Made by a program: the position numbers and the translations under genes. A stretch of 64,000 nucleotides of DNA from contig NZ_FRCX01000001.1 of the NCBI RefSeq assembly GCF_900143065.1, positions 558,001-622,000 on the forward strand, read 5' to 3'. This DNA is from Duganella sacchari. GTDB taxonomy: Bacteria; Pseudomonadota; Gammaproteobacteria; Burkholderiales; Burkholderiaceae_D. Under the pieces are notes generated by a model that was not told the origin of the DNA, searched no databases, and saw only the letters and a program-made list of their open reading frames with translations. Position 1 is the first letter of the stretch. Each line of letters starts with the position of its first letter. Below are positions 35,290 to 44,527 of this stretch, one piece after another.

Positions 35290-36689
35290 AGATTATTTAC
35301 GCTACTACCTTAGCCCTGGCGCTGGCCGCCTGTGCGCAAGCGCCGGTGCAGCAGCCGCCTGCCGTACCGATGGCCGACAGCTTCCGCGACATTCCCGCAG
35401 GCTGGGCCGATGCCAACGCCAAAACGCCATTGATGCCAGCCGACTGGTGGACCATGTATCAGGACCCGCAGCTGGATGCGCTGGAGCAGCAGCTCATCGC
35501 CAACAGCCCGGACCTGGCCAGCGCCTTGGCGCGCTACAAGCAGGCGCAGGCCGCAACGGGCGTACTGCGTTCGGCCGAATCGCCGCAACTGGGCGCCTCG
35601 CTGAATGGCCAGCGCATCCGCCAGTCCGATCTCAAGCCGCTGCGCGGCGCCACCTCGCCTGCTGAATACAACAGCGGCACGCTGACGCTGGACTTCGGCT
35701 ACGAAGTCGATCTGTGGGGCCGCATCAGCAAGCAAGTCAGCGCTGGCGAGGCGCAGGAACGTGCTGCCAATGCGGACCTCGCGGCGGCGCGCCTGTCGCT
35801 GCAGATCCAGCTGGCCGATGCGCTGCTGGCACTGCGCGGCGCCGATGCCGACATCAAGCTGCTGCGCGAAACCGAAGCCGCCTACAAGCGCCAGGCCGAC
35901 CTGATGACCCAGCGGCATGACGGCGGTACTGCCTCCGGCCTCGATCTGGCGCGCGCAGAAACGCAGCTCGAATCCACCCGCTCCCTGCTGCGCCAGCGCC
36001 AGGCGCAGCGCAGCGTACAGGAACATGCGGTTGCCGCGCTGGTGGGCGCCAATGCGGCCAGCTTTACGGTAGCGCCGGCGCCGGACGCCAGCTTCACCGC
36101 GCCTGTGGTGCCGGTAGGCCTGCCATCGCAACTGCTGCAGCGCCGCGCCGACATCGCCGCCGCCGCACTGCGCGTGGCGGCCGCCAGCGACCAGGTAGGC
36201 GTGGCGCGCACTGCGCTGTTCCCGTCGTTGACGCTGGGCGTGCAGGCCGGCCTGCAGTCGAGCAACTTCGACCAGTTCGCGCGCGTCTCCAACCTGTTCT
36301 GGGCAGTCGGCCCGACCATCGCTGTCAGCCTGCTGGACGGCGGCCGCCGCAAAGCGCAAATCGCCAGCGCCGAAGCGGTACTGGACGAAGCGGGCCAGCG
36401 TTACCGCGCTGTCGTGCTGACCGCCTTCCAGCAAGTGGAAGACCAGCTCGCGCTGCTCAACAACTACGACGAAGCCGCCAGGTTTGACCACTCGGCAGCC
36501 GATGCCGCGCGCCGCGCGCTGGACCTGGCCAAGAAACGCTACGACCAGGGCGCTGCCAGCTACCTGGAAGTGGTGACGGCACAAACGGCGTACCTGCAGG
36601 CGCGCCGCAGCGAACTGGATCTGACCACGCGCTACCGCCAGGCCGGCGTGCAGTTGGTGAAGGCCGTCGGCGGCGGCTGGTCAGCCTGA
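35286..36689 (+). CDS. Outer-membrane efflux lipoprotein (NodT/OprM family)
   Basis: The 467-residue product starts at GTG and overlaps the adaptor stop by four bases (GTGA). The signal peptide ends in a lipobox (LALAAC, Cys16), so it is probably lipidated. Two TolC-type repeats follow, including DFGYEVDLWGRISKQVSA and SLLDGGRRKAQIASAEA, giving the trimeric channel-tunnel of NodT-family proteins. It completes the tripartite pump. Confidence 0.94.
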   Translation: MKIIYATTLALALAACAQAPVQQPPAVPMADSFRDIPAGWADANAKTPLMPADWWTMYQDPQLDALEQQLIANSPDLASALARYKQAQAATGVLRSAESPQLGASLNGQRIRQSDLKPLRGATSPAEYNSGTLTLDFGYEVDLWGRISKQVSAGEAQERAANADLAAARLSLQIQLADALLALRGADADIKLLRETEAAYKRQADLMTQRHDGGTASGLDLARAETQLESTRSLLRQRQAQRSVQEHAVAALVGANAASFTVAPAPDASFTAPVVPVGLPSQLLQRRADIAAAALRVAAASDQVGVARTALFPSLTLGVQAGLQSSNFDQFARVSNLFWAVGPTIAVSLLDGGRRKAQIASAEAVLDEAGQRYRAVVLTAFQQVEDQLALLNNYDEAARFDHSAADAARRALDLAKKRYDQGAASYLEVVTAQTAYLQARRSELDLTTRYRQAGVQLVKAVGGGWSA

Positions 36690-36769
36690 GAAGGCTATGA
36701 CCAGCGGGACAGGCAGACAAGGCGGCATAGCGCTACAATGGCTGGGTCAGTAACCAACCAAGGAGCTAC

Positions 36770-37258
36770 ATGATGGGTGTTAAAGCGATCAAGATTGATA
36801 TTGGCCTTTCCGAGAAAAGCCGCGCCACCATCGCCGATGGTCTGTCTGGCCTGCTGGCCGACAGCTACACGCTGTACCTGATGACCCACAACTTCCACTG
36901 GAACGTGAAGGGTCCGATGTTCAACTCCCTGCACCAGATGTTCATGACGCAGTACACCGAACAATGGGCAGCGCTGGACCAGATCGCGGAACGCATCCGC
37001 GCACTGGGCTACCCGGCGCCGGGCACCTACGCCCAATTCGCCAAGCTGGCCACGATCAAGGAAGTGGAAGGCGTGCCGGCTGCGCTGGACATGGTGCGCC
37101 ACCTGGTCGCCGCGCAGGAAGCCACGGCCCGCACCGCGCGCAAGCTGCTGCCGGTCGTCGGCAAGGCTGACGACCAGCCGACCGCTGACCTGCTGACTCA
37201 GCGCCTGGACGTCCACGAGAAAACCGCGTGGATGTTGCGTAGCCTGCTCGAAGAGTAA
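36770..37258 (+). CDS. dps: Dps-family ferroxidase/DNA-protection protein
   Basis: The ferritin-like protein of 162 residues has the Dps ferroxidase ligands in [11 protein letters not shown] and in [14 protein letters not shown]. Dps dodecamers oxidize Fe(II) with peroxide, store iron and protect DNA. The N-terminus is short and has few basic residues, so direct DNA binding is not obvious. An in-frame second ATG at 36773 is better spaced (seven bases) from AGGAG and may be the true start. Upstream TACAAT at 36734 could be a -10 element. Confidence 0.93.
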   Translation: MMGVKAIKIDIGLSEKSRATIADGLSGLLADSYTLYLMTHNFHWNVKGPMFNSLHQMFMTQYTEQWAALDQIAERIRALGYPAPGTYAQFAKLATIKEVEGVPAALDMVRHLVAAQEATARTARKLLPVVGKADDQPTADLLTQRLDVHEKTAWMLRSLLEE

Positions 37259-37332
37259 TTTAGAGGGTTTCTGCCAGTCTGGCGCGTGGCAATCATGCTA
37301 CGCTTGCTCTTCCAATAATAAGGAGAGCTTGC

Positions 37333-38796
37333 ATGAACCAGCCACGCGACTCGTTTGCTGCAACGGCCAACGCCAATCTGGAGACCATCACCACCGCGTT
37401 CGACGCGCAACTCGCTACCGCATTACGCTGGCGCGAGTCCACCGCGGCCGAACGCCTGGCCCGCGTCAAGCGCCTGCGCGACGCCATCCTCGCCCGCCGC
37501 GAGGCGATCTACACCGCCTTTGAAAAAGACTTCCGCAAGCCGCCCGCCGAGGTGGAAGCGTCCGAACTGCTGCCGGTGCTGGATGAAATCCGCCACGTGC
37601 TGGGCCGCCTCAAACGCTGGATGAAACCGCACAAGGTCTGGCCGACCAGCACCATGCTGGGCACCTCGGCCAAGGTGCAGTACCAGCCGCGCGGCCGCGT
37701 ACTGATCGTCGCACCGTGGAATTACCCGTTCAGCCTTTGCCTTGGCCCACTGGTCTCTGCCATCGCGGCGGGGAATACGGCCATCATCAAACCTTCCGAA
37801 ATGACGCCGGCCGTATCGGCCTTGCTGGTGGAGCTGATGGCGGACGTGTTTCCGCCAAACGAAGTCGCCATCTTTGAAGGCGCGGCGGAGACCTCGCAGG
37901 CGCTGCTGGCCCTGCCCTTCGATCACATCTTCTTCACCGGATCGCCCGCCGTCGGTAAACTGGTGATGGCTGCCGCTGCCAGACACCTGACCAGCGTGAC
38001 GCTGGAACTGGGCGGCAAGTCGCCCACCATCGTTGACCAGACGGCCAACCTCAAACTGGCGGCGGAAACCGTCATGTGGGGTAAGTTCATCAACAACGGC
38101 CAGACCTGCGTGGCGCCCGACCATGTGTATGTGCACGAAGCCGTGAAAGACGCTTTCGTCAGCGCCTGCCGCGCAGTGCTGCAAGCGCGCTACGGCGAAA
38201 CGGACGCGCAGCAGAAGCAAAGCCCGGACCTGGCACGCGTGGTCAACCTGCGCCACACGCAGCGCGTAGCGGGCCTGCTTCAGGATGCGGTGCAGCGCGG
38301 TGCGAAAGTCAGCTGCGGTGGCGTGGTCGATGAAGCCGCGCACTATGTGGCGCCAACCCTGCTGGAGCATGTACCCGCCGATGCGGAAATCATGTCGGAA
38401 GAGATTTTTGGCCCACTGCTGCCGATCATACCGTACAACGATCTGGATCAGGTCATCGCCACCATCAACGCCGCACCGAAGCCGCTGGCCTTATACATCT
38501 GGAGCCGCGACCAGGGCAATATCGGCCGGGTACTGCAGCGCACTAGCTCAGGTGGCGCCTGCGTCAACCACTGCGTGGCGCATTTCGCGCACGGGAACCT
38601 GCCGTTTGGCGGGGTGAATAACTCGGGCATCGGCAATGCCCACGGCGAGTATGGCTTCAAGGCGTTCTCGCACGAACGGGCGGTGTTGAAGTCGTCGCCA
38701 ATCATGACGATCAAACTGTTCTTCCCGCCCTACACCAGCAAGCGCAACTTCATCATCCGTAAAACGGTGGACATGCTGCGCCTGCCGCTGCTGTAA
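37333..38796 (+). CDS. Aldehyde dehydrogenase, class 3 / coniferyl aldehyde dehydrogenase-like
   Basis: The 487-residue NAD(P)-dependent aldehyde dehydrogenase has catalytic Cys259 (NNGQTCVAPD), general base Glu225 (TLELGGKSP) and the N-terminal VAPWNYPF motif. The length and IFFTGSPAVGK segment fit the ALDH3/coniferyl aldehyde group, which oxidizes aromatic or long-chain aldehydes. The C-terminal end is hydrophobic/basic, possibly membrane-associated. GGAGAG precedes the ATG. It ends four bases from the stop of the convergent chemoreceptor gene. Confidence 0.9.
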   Translation: MNQPRDSFAATANANLETITTAFDAQLATALRWRESTAAERLARVKRLRDAILARREAIYTAFEKDFRKPPAEVEASELLPVLDEIRHVLGRLKRWMKPHKVWPTSTMLGTSAKVQYQPRGRVLIVAPWNYPFSLCLGPLVSAIAAGNTAIIKPSEMTPAVSALLVELMADVFPPNEVAIFEGAAETSQALLALPFDHIFFTGSPAVGKLVMAAAARHLTSVTLELGGKSPTIVDQTANLKLAAETVMWGKFINNGQTCVAPDHVYVHEAVKDAFVSACRAVLQARYGETDAQQKQSPDLARVVNLRHTQRVAGLLQDAVQRGAKVSCGGVVDEAAHYVAPTLLEHVPADAEIMSEEIFGPLLPIIPYNDLDQVIATINAAPKPLALYIWSRDQGNIGRVLQRTSSGGACVNHCVAHFAHGNLPFGGVNNSGIGNAHGEYGFKAFSHERAVLKSSPIMTIKLFFPPYTSKRNFIIRKTVDMLRLPLL

Positions 38797-38799
38797 GCA

Positions 38800-40485
38800 T
38801 CAGAACTCTTCCCACTCATCCGCTGCCGCCGCTTTGGATGCAGGCTTTGCGGCCTTCGGTGCAGGACGGCGCAGCGGCTGGGTGGTGGCAACCGCAGTAG
38901 AACGTACCGCTGCCGGTTGACGGCGTGCCACCGCGCTGCTGCCCGCCACCTGGAATACCGCCACCATCTCCGCCAGCTTGACGGCCTGCTCCTGCATGGC
39001 CTGCGATGCGGCAGCTGCTTCTTCCACCAGTGCGGCATTCTGCTGCGTGACCGTATCCATCTCGGCCACCGCAATATTGATCTGTTCAATGCCGGTTTCC
39101 TGCTCCAGGCCGGCCTGGCTGATCTCGCTGATGATATCGGTCACACGGCGCACGCTGGTGACGATGTCTTGCATGGTTTCGCCAGCCTCGTTGACCAGCG
39201 CACTGCCGCTGCCCACCTTCTCCACCGAATCCGTAATCAGCGCCTTGATGTCCTTGGCCGCTGCGGCCGAACGCTGCGCCAGGTTGCGCACCTCGGTTGC
39301 CACCACGGCGAAGCCACGGCCCTGCTCACCGGCGCGCGCTGCTTCCACCGCGGCATTCAGCGCCAGGATGTTGGTCTGGAAGGCGATACCGTCAATCACG
39401 CCAATAATGTCGGCAATCTTGTCGGACGATTGGGTGATGGACCCCATGGTGTCAATCACGCGCGTCACCAGTTCACCGCCTTTGACGGCGATGTCGGACG
39501 CCGATACCGCCAGCGCATTGGCCTGGCGCGCATTCTCGGAATTCTGGCGCACGGTGGAGGTCAGTTCTTCCAGCGACGACGCCGTCTCTTCCAGATTGGC
39601 GGCCTGCTGTTCGGTGCGGCGCGACAGGTCGAGGTTACCGGCGGCGATCTCGCTGCTGGCAGTCGCAATTGCATCGCTGCCTTCGCGCACGCTGCGCACC
39701 GTACCGGCCAGGCGCTCCTGCATCTGCGACAGCCCTTCCATCATCTCGCCCATTTCATCCTTGCGGCCTTGCTCGATATGGTTGGAGAGATTACCGCCGG
39801 CCATCGCATGGAAGTGCGTCCGCACCTGGTCCAGTGGTCCCATTACCGCGCGCAGCAGCAGCACGCCGGACACCGCCGCCAGCACGATGCCGACTACGAT
39901 GGCGGCTACCGCCAGCATCATATTGCGGTCGTAGGACGCCTGGCTTTCGTCGTACTGCTCGGCGGTGGACTTGAGCTGGTAGGTCGTCAGCTTTTCCGAG
40001 GCATCGGTATACAGGCGGAACAGGCGCGTCACCTCGCCCAGCATCAGGCGGTCGATCTCGGCCTGGTTCTTGTCGCCGAGCGCCTTGATGGCAGCCTGCA
40101 GGCCATCCTTGAGCAAGGCCTGGCGCGTGGACTCGACCTGGTCGGCCAGCGCCTTCTCGCCATCGCCGAACGGCAGGGCCAGATAGCTCTTCCAGAATTT
40201 TTCATTCCCGTCGATGAAGTCCTGCGCGCGCTTCAGCGTTTCCTGCGCGTTGGCCGCATCCGGCTTCAGCGCCACGCGGTCCAGCGACAAGCGGGCGCGG
40301 TCAATCTGGATCTGCGCTTCGTAAATGGCTTTCATCGACACCATGGAATTGGCATACACGTCTTTCAGAACATTGTTCGACGTGTGCAGCGCCAGCACGC
40401 CACGGGTGCCAATGAAAATGATCAGAATTCCCAGCAAAGCCATGGTGGCGATCAAGCGGGTGCGAATGGTCAAATTGGCAAACAT
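38800..40485 (-). CDS. Methyl-accepting chemotaxis protein with CheR-tether C-terminus
   Basis: The 561-residue chemoreceptor has TM1 at about 10-32, a four-helix-bundle periplasmic domain, TM2 at about 188-210, then HAMP and a long cytoplasmic signalling domain. The hairpin tip contains [19 protein letters not shown]. It ends with the residues EWEEF, matching the xWxxF pentapeptide that binds CheR and CheB in enteric high-abundance receptors, after a flexible Ala/Pro/Lys linker. The ligand is unknown. It is well separated from cheA/cheZ at the start of the window. Confidence 0.94.
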   Translation of the reverse strand: MFANLTIRTRLIATMALLGILIIFIGTRGVLALHTSNNVLKDVYANSMVSMKAIYEAQIQIDRARLSLDRVALKPDAANAQETLKRAQDFIDGNEKFWKSYLALPFGDGEKALADQVESTRQALLKDGLQAAIKALGDKNQAEIDRLMLGEVTRLFRLYTDASEKLTTYQLKSTAEQYDESQASYDRNMMLAVAAIVVGIVLAAVSGVLLLRAVMGPLDQVRTHFHAMAGGNLSNHIEQGRKDEMGEMMEGLSQMQERLAGTVRSVREGSDAIATASSEIAAGNLDLSRRTEQQAANLEETASSLEELTSTVRQNSENARQANALAVSASDIAVKGGELVTRVIDTMGSITQSSDKIADIIGVIDGIAFQTNILALNAAVEAARAGEQGRGFAVVATEVRNLAQRSAAAAKDIKALITDSVEKVGSGSALVNEAGETMQDIVTSVRRVTDIISEISQAGLEQETGIEQINIAVAEMDTVTQQNAALVEEAAAASQAMQEQAVKLAEMVAVFQVAGSSAVARRQPAAVRSTAVATTQPLRRPAPKAAKPASKAAAADEWEEF

Positions 40486-40672
40486 AATTGTTTCCTATCG
40501 TTTTAAGCGTTGTGTAACATTTAACCAGCTTAAACCAATAATTTCCATATAACAAGATCAATAAACTAGTTGAAGATTTGTGGGCAACGCCGCACCCAGC
40601 ACGGCGCTAGGTGGCGCGGCAAAGCGATATACTGGTTTTTACCAGCCATAGACGTGCAAGTCAGGAGCGAGC

Positions 40673-42292
40673 ATGCGGCCTATTCCCGGTTTCTTTTACA
40701 GCTTCAAATTCAAGATCAGCGCCTTGGTGATTGCGCTGGTGTTGTTTGCCGGCATAGGCGCTGGCGGCGTCTCGCTGCTGATTGCCGAATCCGAACTGCG
40801 GCAGGTAATAGGCCGCCAGGAGCTATCCCTGCTGACCGGGGCCGCCGCGTTCATCGACAACGACCTGCAGGATAAACACGAGCTGCTCAAGGCCATCAGC
40901 GAGGAGATCGACGCGCGCGGCCTGCCGGTGGATCAACTCCAGCCGCTGCTGGAAGCGCATGAGACGCTGCGCGATGCCTTCTTCAACGTCACCGCCTTCG
41001 ACCTCGCTGGCAACCTGGTCGCCAGCCTGCGCAATCGCCAGACGCGGCAAATCAACATCGCCGAACGCGAATATTTTCGCGACACTCTCAAGCTGCATGA
41101 AGGCGTGATTTCGGCGCCCTTCAAAAGCACGCTTTCCGGACAGCCGGTAGTGGTACTGACGCAGCCGCTGCATGACGCGGACGGTAAGGTCATCGGCATC
41201 ATCCTGGGCGCCATCGATCTGCTGCGTCCTTCATTTTCCGCACAGCTGGATGCACTGCGCGCCGGTGCGGATGGCTATCTGTTCATCGTCACCAGCAAAG
41301 GCGTCATGGTGCACCACCCGGACAAGGCACGCATACTCGAAACCAGCGACGATGCGCCAGGCTCGCTGCTGGAAGCCGTGCTACGCAACGACGAAGGCTG
41401 GGAAGACGGCGTGCTGGATGAAGGAGTGCCGGTACTGCTGGTGCACAAGCGCTTGCGCGAGGTGGACTGGGTCATCGGTTTGTCTTATCCGGTACGCAGC
41501 GCGTTTTCGTCCATGCTCAGCGTGCGTCTGCGCGCACTGATGGGCGCTGCCATGCTGACCGCCATTGCAGGCCTGTTCGGCTGGGCGATCACCAAAGGGC
41601 TGCTGCGTCCATTGCGGCGGCTGCACCGCCATGTGGAAGACATCAGCGCCGGCCGTGCCGATATCGCCGTATTTGACGTCGCGCGCCGCGATGAATTCGG
41701 CCATTTGAGCCGGGCGTTCTATGGCTTGTCGCAACGGCGCGCGGAGGCGGAGCAGGAATTGCACCGGCTGGCGACTACCGACGTGCTGACCGGCTTGAAT
41801 AACCGCCGCATGTTCGATGCGTTTCTGCCGCAGGCGCTGGCACGCGCTGCGCGCTCGGGCCAGCCGGTGGCACTGGCGATGCTGGACATTGACCAGTTCA
41901 AGGACATCAACGACACGCTGGGCCATGCCGGCGGCGACCAGGTGCTGATCGAGTTCGCGCGGCGCCTGACAGCCACCGTACGCACCACGGATACGGTGGC
42001 ACGGCTGGCCGGCGACGAATTCGTGATCGTGTTTGAACAGCTGTCTTCAACCCTGGAAATGGATGTACTGGGCAAGCGCATCATCGACGCCATGCAGCCG
42101 CCGTTCTTCATCAGCACCTTACAGCGCGAGGTACGCGCCAGCATCGGCATTGCCATCTGCGGCAATTCGATGGCGACCAGCGAAGACCTGATGCGCGCCG
42201 CCGACCAGGCCTTGTACGGCGTGAAGGCCGCTGGTCGCAACGGCTACGCCATCAATCCAGTCGGTGCGGAGCGGATTGTCCGGGTGCGGTGA
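40673..42292 (+). CDS. Cache-HAMP-GGDEF diguanylate cyclase
   Basis: The 539-residue membrane protein has TM1 at about 14-37, a periplasmic dCache sensor (about 40-280; VTAFDLAGNLVASLRNR, YLFIVTSKGVMVHHP), TM2 at about 285-308, HAMP, and a GGDEF domain (about 365-530). The signature reads AGDEF (446-450), an accepted active variant. An RxxD inhibitory site (RTTD, 437-440) lies five residues before it, so product inhibition by c-di-GMP is expected. The Cache domain probably senses a small organic ligand. Its 3' end overlaps the convergent lyase gene by 41 bases. Confidence 0.93.
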   Translation: MRPIPGFFYSFKFKISALVIALVLFAGIGAGGVSLLIAESELRQVIGRQELSLLTGAAAFIDNDLQDKHELLKAISEEIDARGLPVDQLQPLLEAHETLRDAFFNVTAFDLAGNLVASLRNRQTRQINIAEREYFRDTLKLHEGVISAPFKSTLSGQPVVVLTQPLHDADGKVIGIILGAIDLLRPSFSAQLDALRAGADGYLFIVTSKGVMVHHPDKARILETSDDAPGSLLEAVLRNDEGWEDGVLDEGVPVLLVHKRLREVDWVIGLSYPVRSAFSSMLSVRLRALMGAAMLTAIAGLFGWAITKGLLRPLRRLHRHVEDISAGRADIAVFDVARRDEFGHLSRAFYGLSQRRAEAEQELHRLATTDVLTGLNNRRMFDAFLPQALARAARSGQPVALAMLDIDQFKDINDTLGHAGGDQVLIEFARRLTATVRTTDTVARLAGDEFVIVFEQLSSTLEMDVLGKRIIDAMQPPFFISTLQREVRASIGIAICGNSMATSEDLMRAADQALYGVKAAGRNGYAINPVGAERIVRVR

Positions 42293-43790
42293 GCTGGGCT
42301 TCGACGCGGCCTATGCCCTCTTCGCCCTGGATGATGGCAGTGACGGCGGCAATATCCGGCGCCAGGATGCGGTCCTCCGTGTACACGTCCACATGCTCGC
42401 GCAACAGCGCCAATGCGGCACGGGTGCCACAGGCCAGCGATTCCGGCGCATGAAACGACAATGCCTGCCCTGCTGTCAGATATTCCAATGCCAGTATGCG
42501 CTCGCTGTTTTCGATGACTTGCAAGGCCTTCAGCGCGGCTGGCGTGGCCAGGCTCAGATGGTCCTCCTGCAGCGCCGACGTGACATAGTTATCGACCACC
42601 ATCGGCTGCGACAGCACCTTGTTTTCCGCCACCAGCGATGCAGCGACATACTGCACGATCATCAGGCCGGAATTGACGCCGCTGTCCTCGACCAGGAAGG
42701 CTGGCAGGCCGCTGACCAGCGGATTCACCAGACGGTCGATGCGGCGCTCGGCGATGCCGCCCAGTTCCGCCAGCGCGATCGTCAACAGGTCTGCTGCAAA
42801 CGCCAGCGACTGGCCATGCGGATTCGCTTGCGACATCACGCGGTAATTGTCCGGCGTTCCCGTTACCAGCGGGTTGTCGGTAGCGGAAGCCAGTTCGATG
42901 TTGACCTGCCTGGCCACATGCGCAAGCTGGTCGCGGGTGGCGCCATGCACTTGTGGAATCGCGCGCAGGCTCAATGCATCCTGCAAGCGCAATCCTTGCG
43001 AGGCTTGCAGCAGCGCGCCGCCGTCCAGCAGTGCGCGCAAGTTGCGACCAACGGCCTGCGCGCCAGCGTGTGGCTTGAGTGCGAGCGCATCGCTATCGAA
43101 TGCCGCAAGCTGCCCACGCAAGGCCTCGAAACTCATGGCAGCAACGATGTCGGCCCACTTCTGCAAACGCTCGGCACGCGCCAGCGCTACACACAGCAGA
43201 CCAGTCATGCAGGGCGTGCCGTTGACGAGGCTGAGGCCATCCTTGGCCGCCAGCGACAGCGGCGCCAGTCCTGCATCCATCAGTGCCTGACGTGCGTCCT
43301 GCACGATGCCGCCGGAGCGCAGCTGCCACAAGCCAGTCAACGGCAAGCCGATATGCGCCATATGCGTCAGGTAGCCCACCGAACCGCGCGCTGGCACGAC
43401 GGGTATCAGGTTCTGGTTCAGCAGCGCCGTCAGGCCTTCCACCAAAGCTGGGGTGATGCCGGATTTGCCATGGCTGTAATTGGCCACCTGCGTGCACATG
43501 ATGGCGCGTACCAGTTCATCGTCCAGCGGAGCACCAACACCGCAAGCGTGGCTCTTCAAGGTATTGAGTGATAGCGCGGCCAGTGCCTGCGGGGCCAGTA
43601 TCTGTTCGCACAGCGCGCCAAGGCCGGTATTGATGCCATAGGCGCGCGTGCCATCATCAACAATGCGGTCGACAATGCGCCGCGCGTCATGCAGACGCTG
43701 TAGCGCAGCATCGCCCAGCGCCAGCTTCGCGCCGCGTGCAACCTGTGCCACTTCTCGCCAGTCGAGCGGGCGATCATCAAGCCTAATCAT
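42252..43790 (-). CDS. HutH-fold ammonia-lyase family protein lacking the MIO triad (ergothionase-like candidate)
   Basis: The 512-residue protein has the histidine/phenylalanine ammonia-lyase fold. Matches are Tyr51 (YGINTGLG), His81 (SHACGVGAPL), Asn190 (SLVNGT), Arg276, Lys391 (AENKVLSQP) and Glu409 (QEDHLSL). The segment that should read GSVGASGD reads GSVGYLTH: Ala-Ser-Gly, which forms the MIO group, is Tyr140-Leu141-Thr142, and HutH Tyr280 is Leu273. A MIO-free lyase of this fold is ergothionase, which eliminates trimethylamine from ergothioneine; I recall this from the literature. It is the last gene of a TonB-receptor/betaine-type ABC operon, overlapping it by four bases. Substrate assignment is inference. 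Confidence 0.82.
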   Translation of the reverse strand: MIRLDDRPLDWREVAQVARGAKLALGDAALQRLHDARRIVDRIVDDGTRAYGINTGLGALCEQILAPQALAALSLNTLKSHACGVGAPLDDELVRAIMCTQVANYSHGKSGITPALVEGLTALLNQNLIPVVPARGSVGYLTHMAHIGLPLTGLWQLRSGGIVQDARQALMDAGLAPLSLAAKDGLSLVNGTPCMTGLLCVALARAERLQKWADIVAAMSFEALRGQLAAFDSDALALKPHAGAQAVGRNLRALLDGGALLQASQGLRLQDALSLRAIPQVHGATRDQLAHVARQVNIELASATDNPLVTGTPDNYRVMSQANPHGQSLAFAADLLTIALAELGGIAERRIDRLVNPLVSGLPAFLVEDSGVNSGLMIVQYVAASLVAENKVLSQPMVVDNYVTSALQEDHLSLATPAALKALQVIENSERILALEYLTAGQALSFHAPESLACGTRAALALLREHVDVYTEDRILAPDIAAVTAIIQGEEGIGRVEAQLTAPGQSAPHRLD

Positions 43791-44527
43791 GCCCGCCACG
43801 GTGTAAGGCGGCGCTGCAGCACCCGCATGGAATAGTCGCTGCACAGCGCCAGCAACGCCACGGCCAGCGCACCTTCCATCACCTGCGAAGCATTGTCCAC
43901 CGCCAGGCCCGAAACGATGGGCGTACCCAGGCTAACACCGCCCGTGATCGGCGCCAGCGACGCTGTCGCTACCGACAAGATCAAACTGGTGCGGATGCCG
44001 GCCAGCATGCCAGGCAGCGCCAATGGCAGCTCCACCGTCAGCAATTGACGCCATGGTCCCATGCCCATGCCTTCGGCGGCACGGCGCACGTCGGCGTCGA
44101 TCTCGCGCCAGCCGGTCAGCGTAGCTTGCACGGTCGGCATCAGGCCATAGGTGAACAGCGCGAACATCATGGCCTGCGGTCCGAAACCGACGACCGGCGT
44201 GACGAGAAACAGCACGGCAATGGGCGGCAGCGTCTGACCGATGGTGGCGGTGTTGGCGATCAGCGGCAGCAAAGGTTTGCCAGCGGTACGCGTGGCCAGT
44301 ATCGCCAGCGGTACCCCCAGCACAACGACAAAGGCCATGGCTGTCAGCACAATCAGCACATGGCTTTGTGCGGCATCGAGTAGTTGGATGCGTTCATACA
44401 GCACCGGCTGGTCTGGTCCGGCCAATGGCGCCAGTACCGCGCGCCACCAGTCTTCTTGACGATAGACCAGCCATAACGCCGGCCAGCATAGCAGCGCCAG
44501 CGCCGCTTCGATGCGCGAGCGTGTCAT
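43787..44527 (-). CDS. ABC transporter permease, betaine/choline (OpuB/YehW) type
   Basis: The 246-residue permease has about six membrane helices and the EAA-type loop of importer permeases (AAEGMGMGPWRQLLTVELPLALPG). It resembles the second permease of YehZYXW/OpuB-type osmoprotectant importers. It overlaps the ATPase gene by four bases (44524-44527) and the lyase gene by four (43787-43790). With the first permease it should form the membrane channel of a heterodimeric importer. Confidence 0.9.
   Translation of the reverse strand: MTRSRIEAALALLCWPALWLVYRQEDWWRAVLAPLAGPDQPVLYERIQLLDAAQSHVLIVLTAMAFVVVLGVPLAILATRTAGKPLLPLIANTATIGQTLPPIAVLFLVTPVVGFGPQAMMFALFTYGLMPTVQATLTGWREIDADVRRAAEGMGMGPWRQLLTVELPLALPGMLAGIRTSLILSVATASLAPITGGVSLGTPIVSGLAVDNASQVMEGALAVALLALCSDYSMRVLQRRLTPWRA

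Noticed and set aside
42252..43790. Annotation as histidine ammonia-lyase of a hut operon
   Set aside because: The MIO triad is missing and no hutU, hutI or hutG neighbours exist; the context is a quaternary-amine importer.
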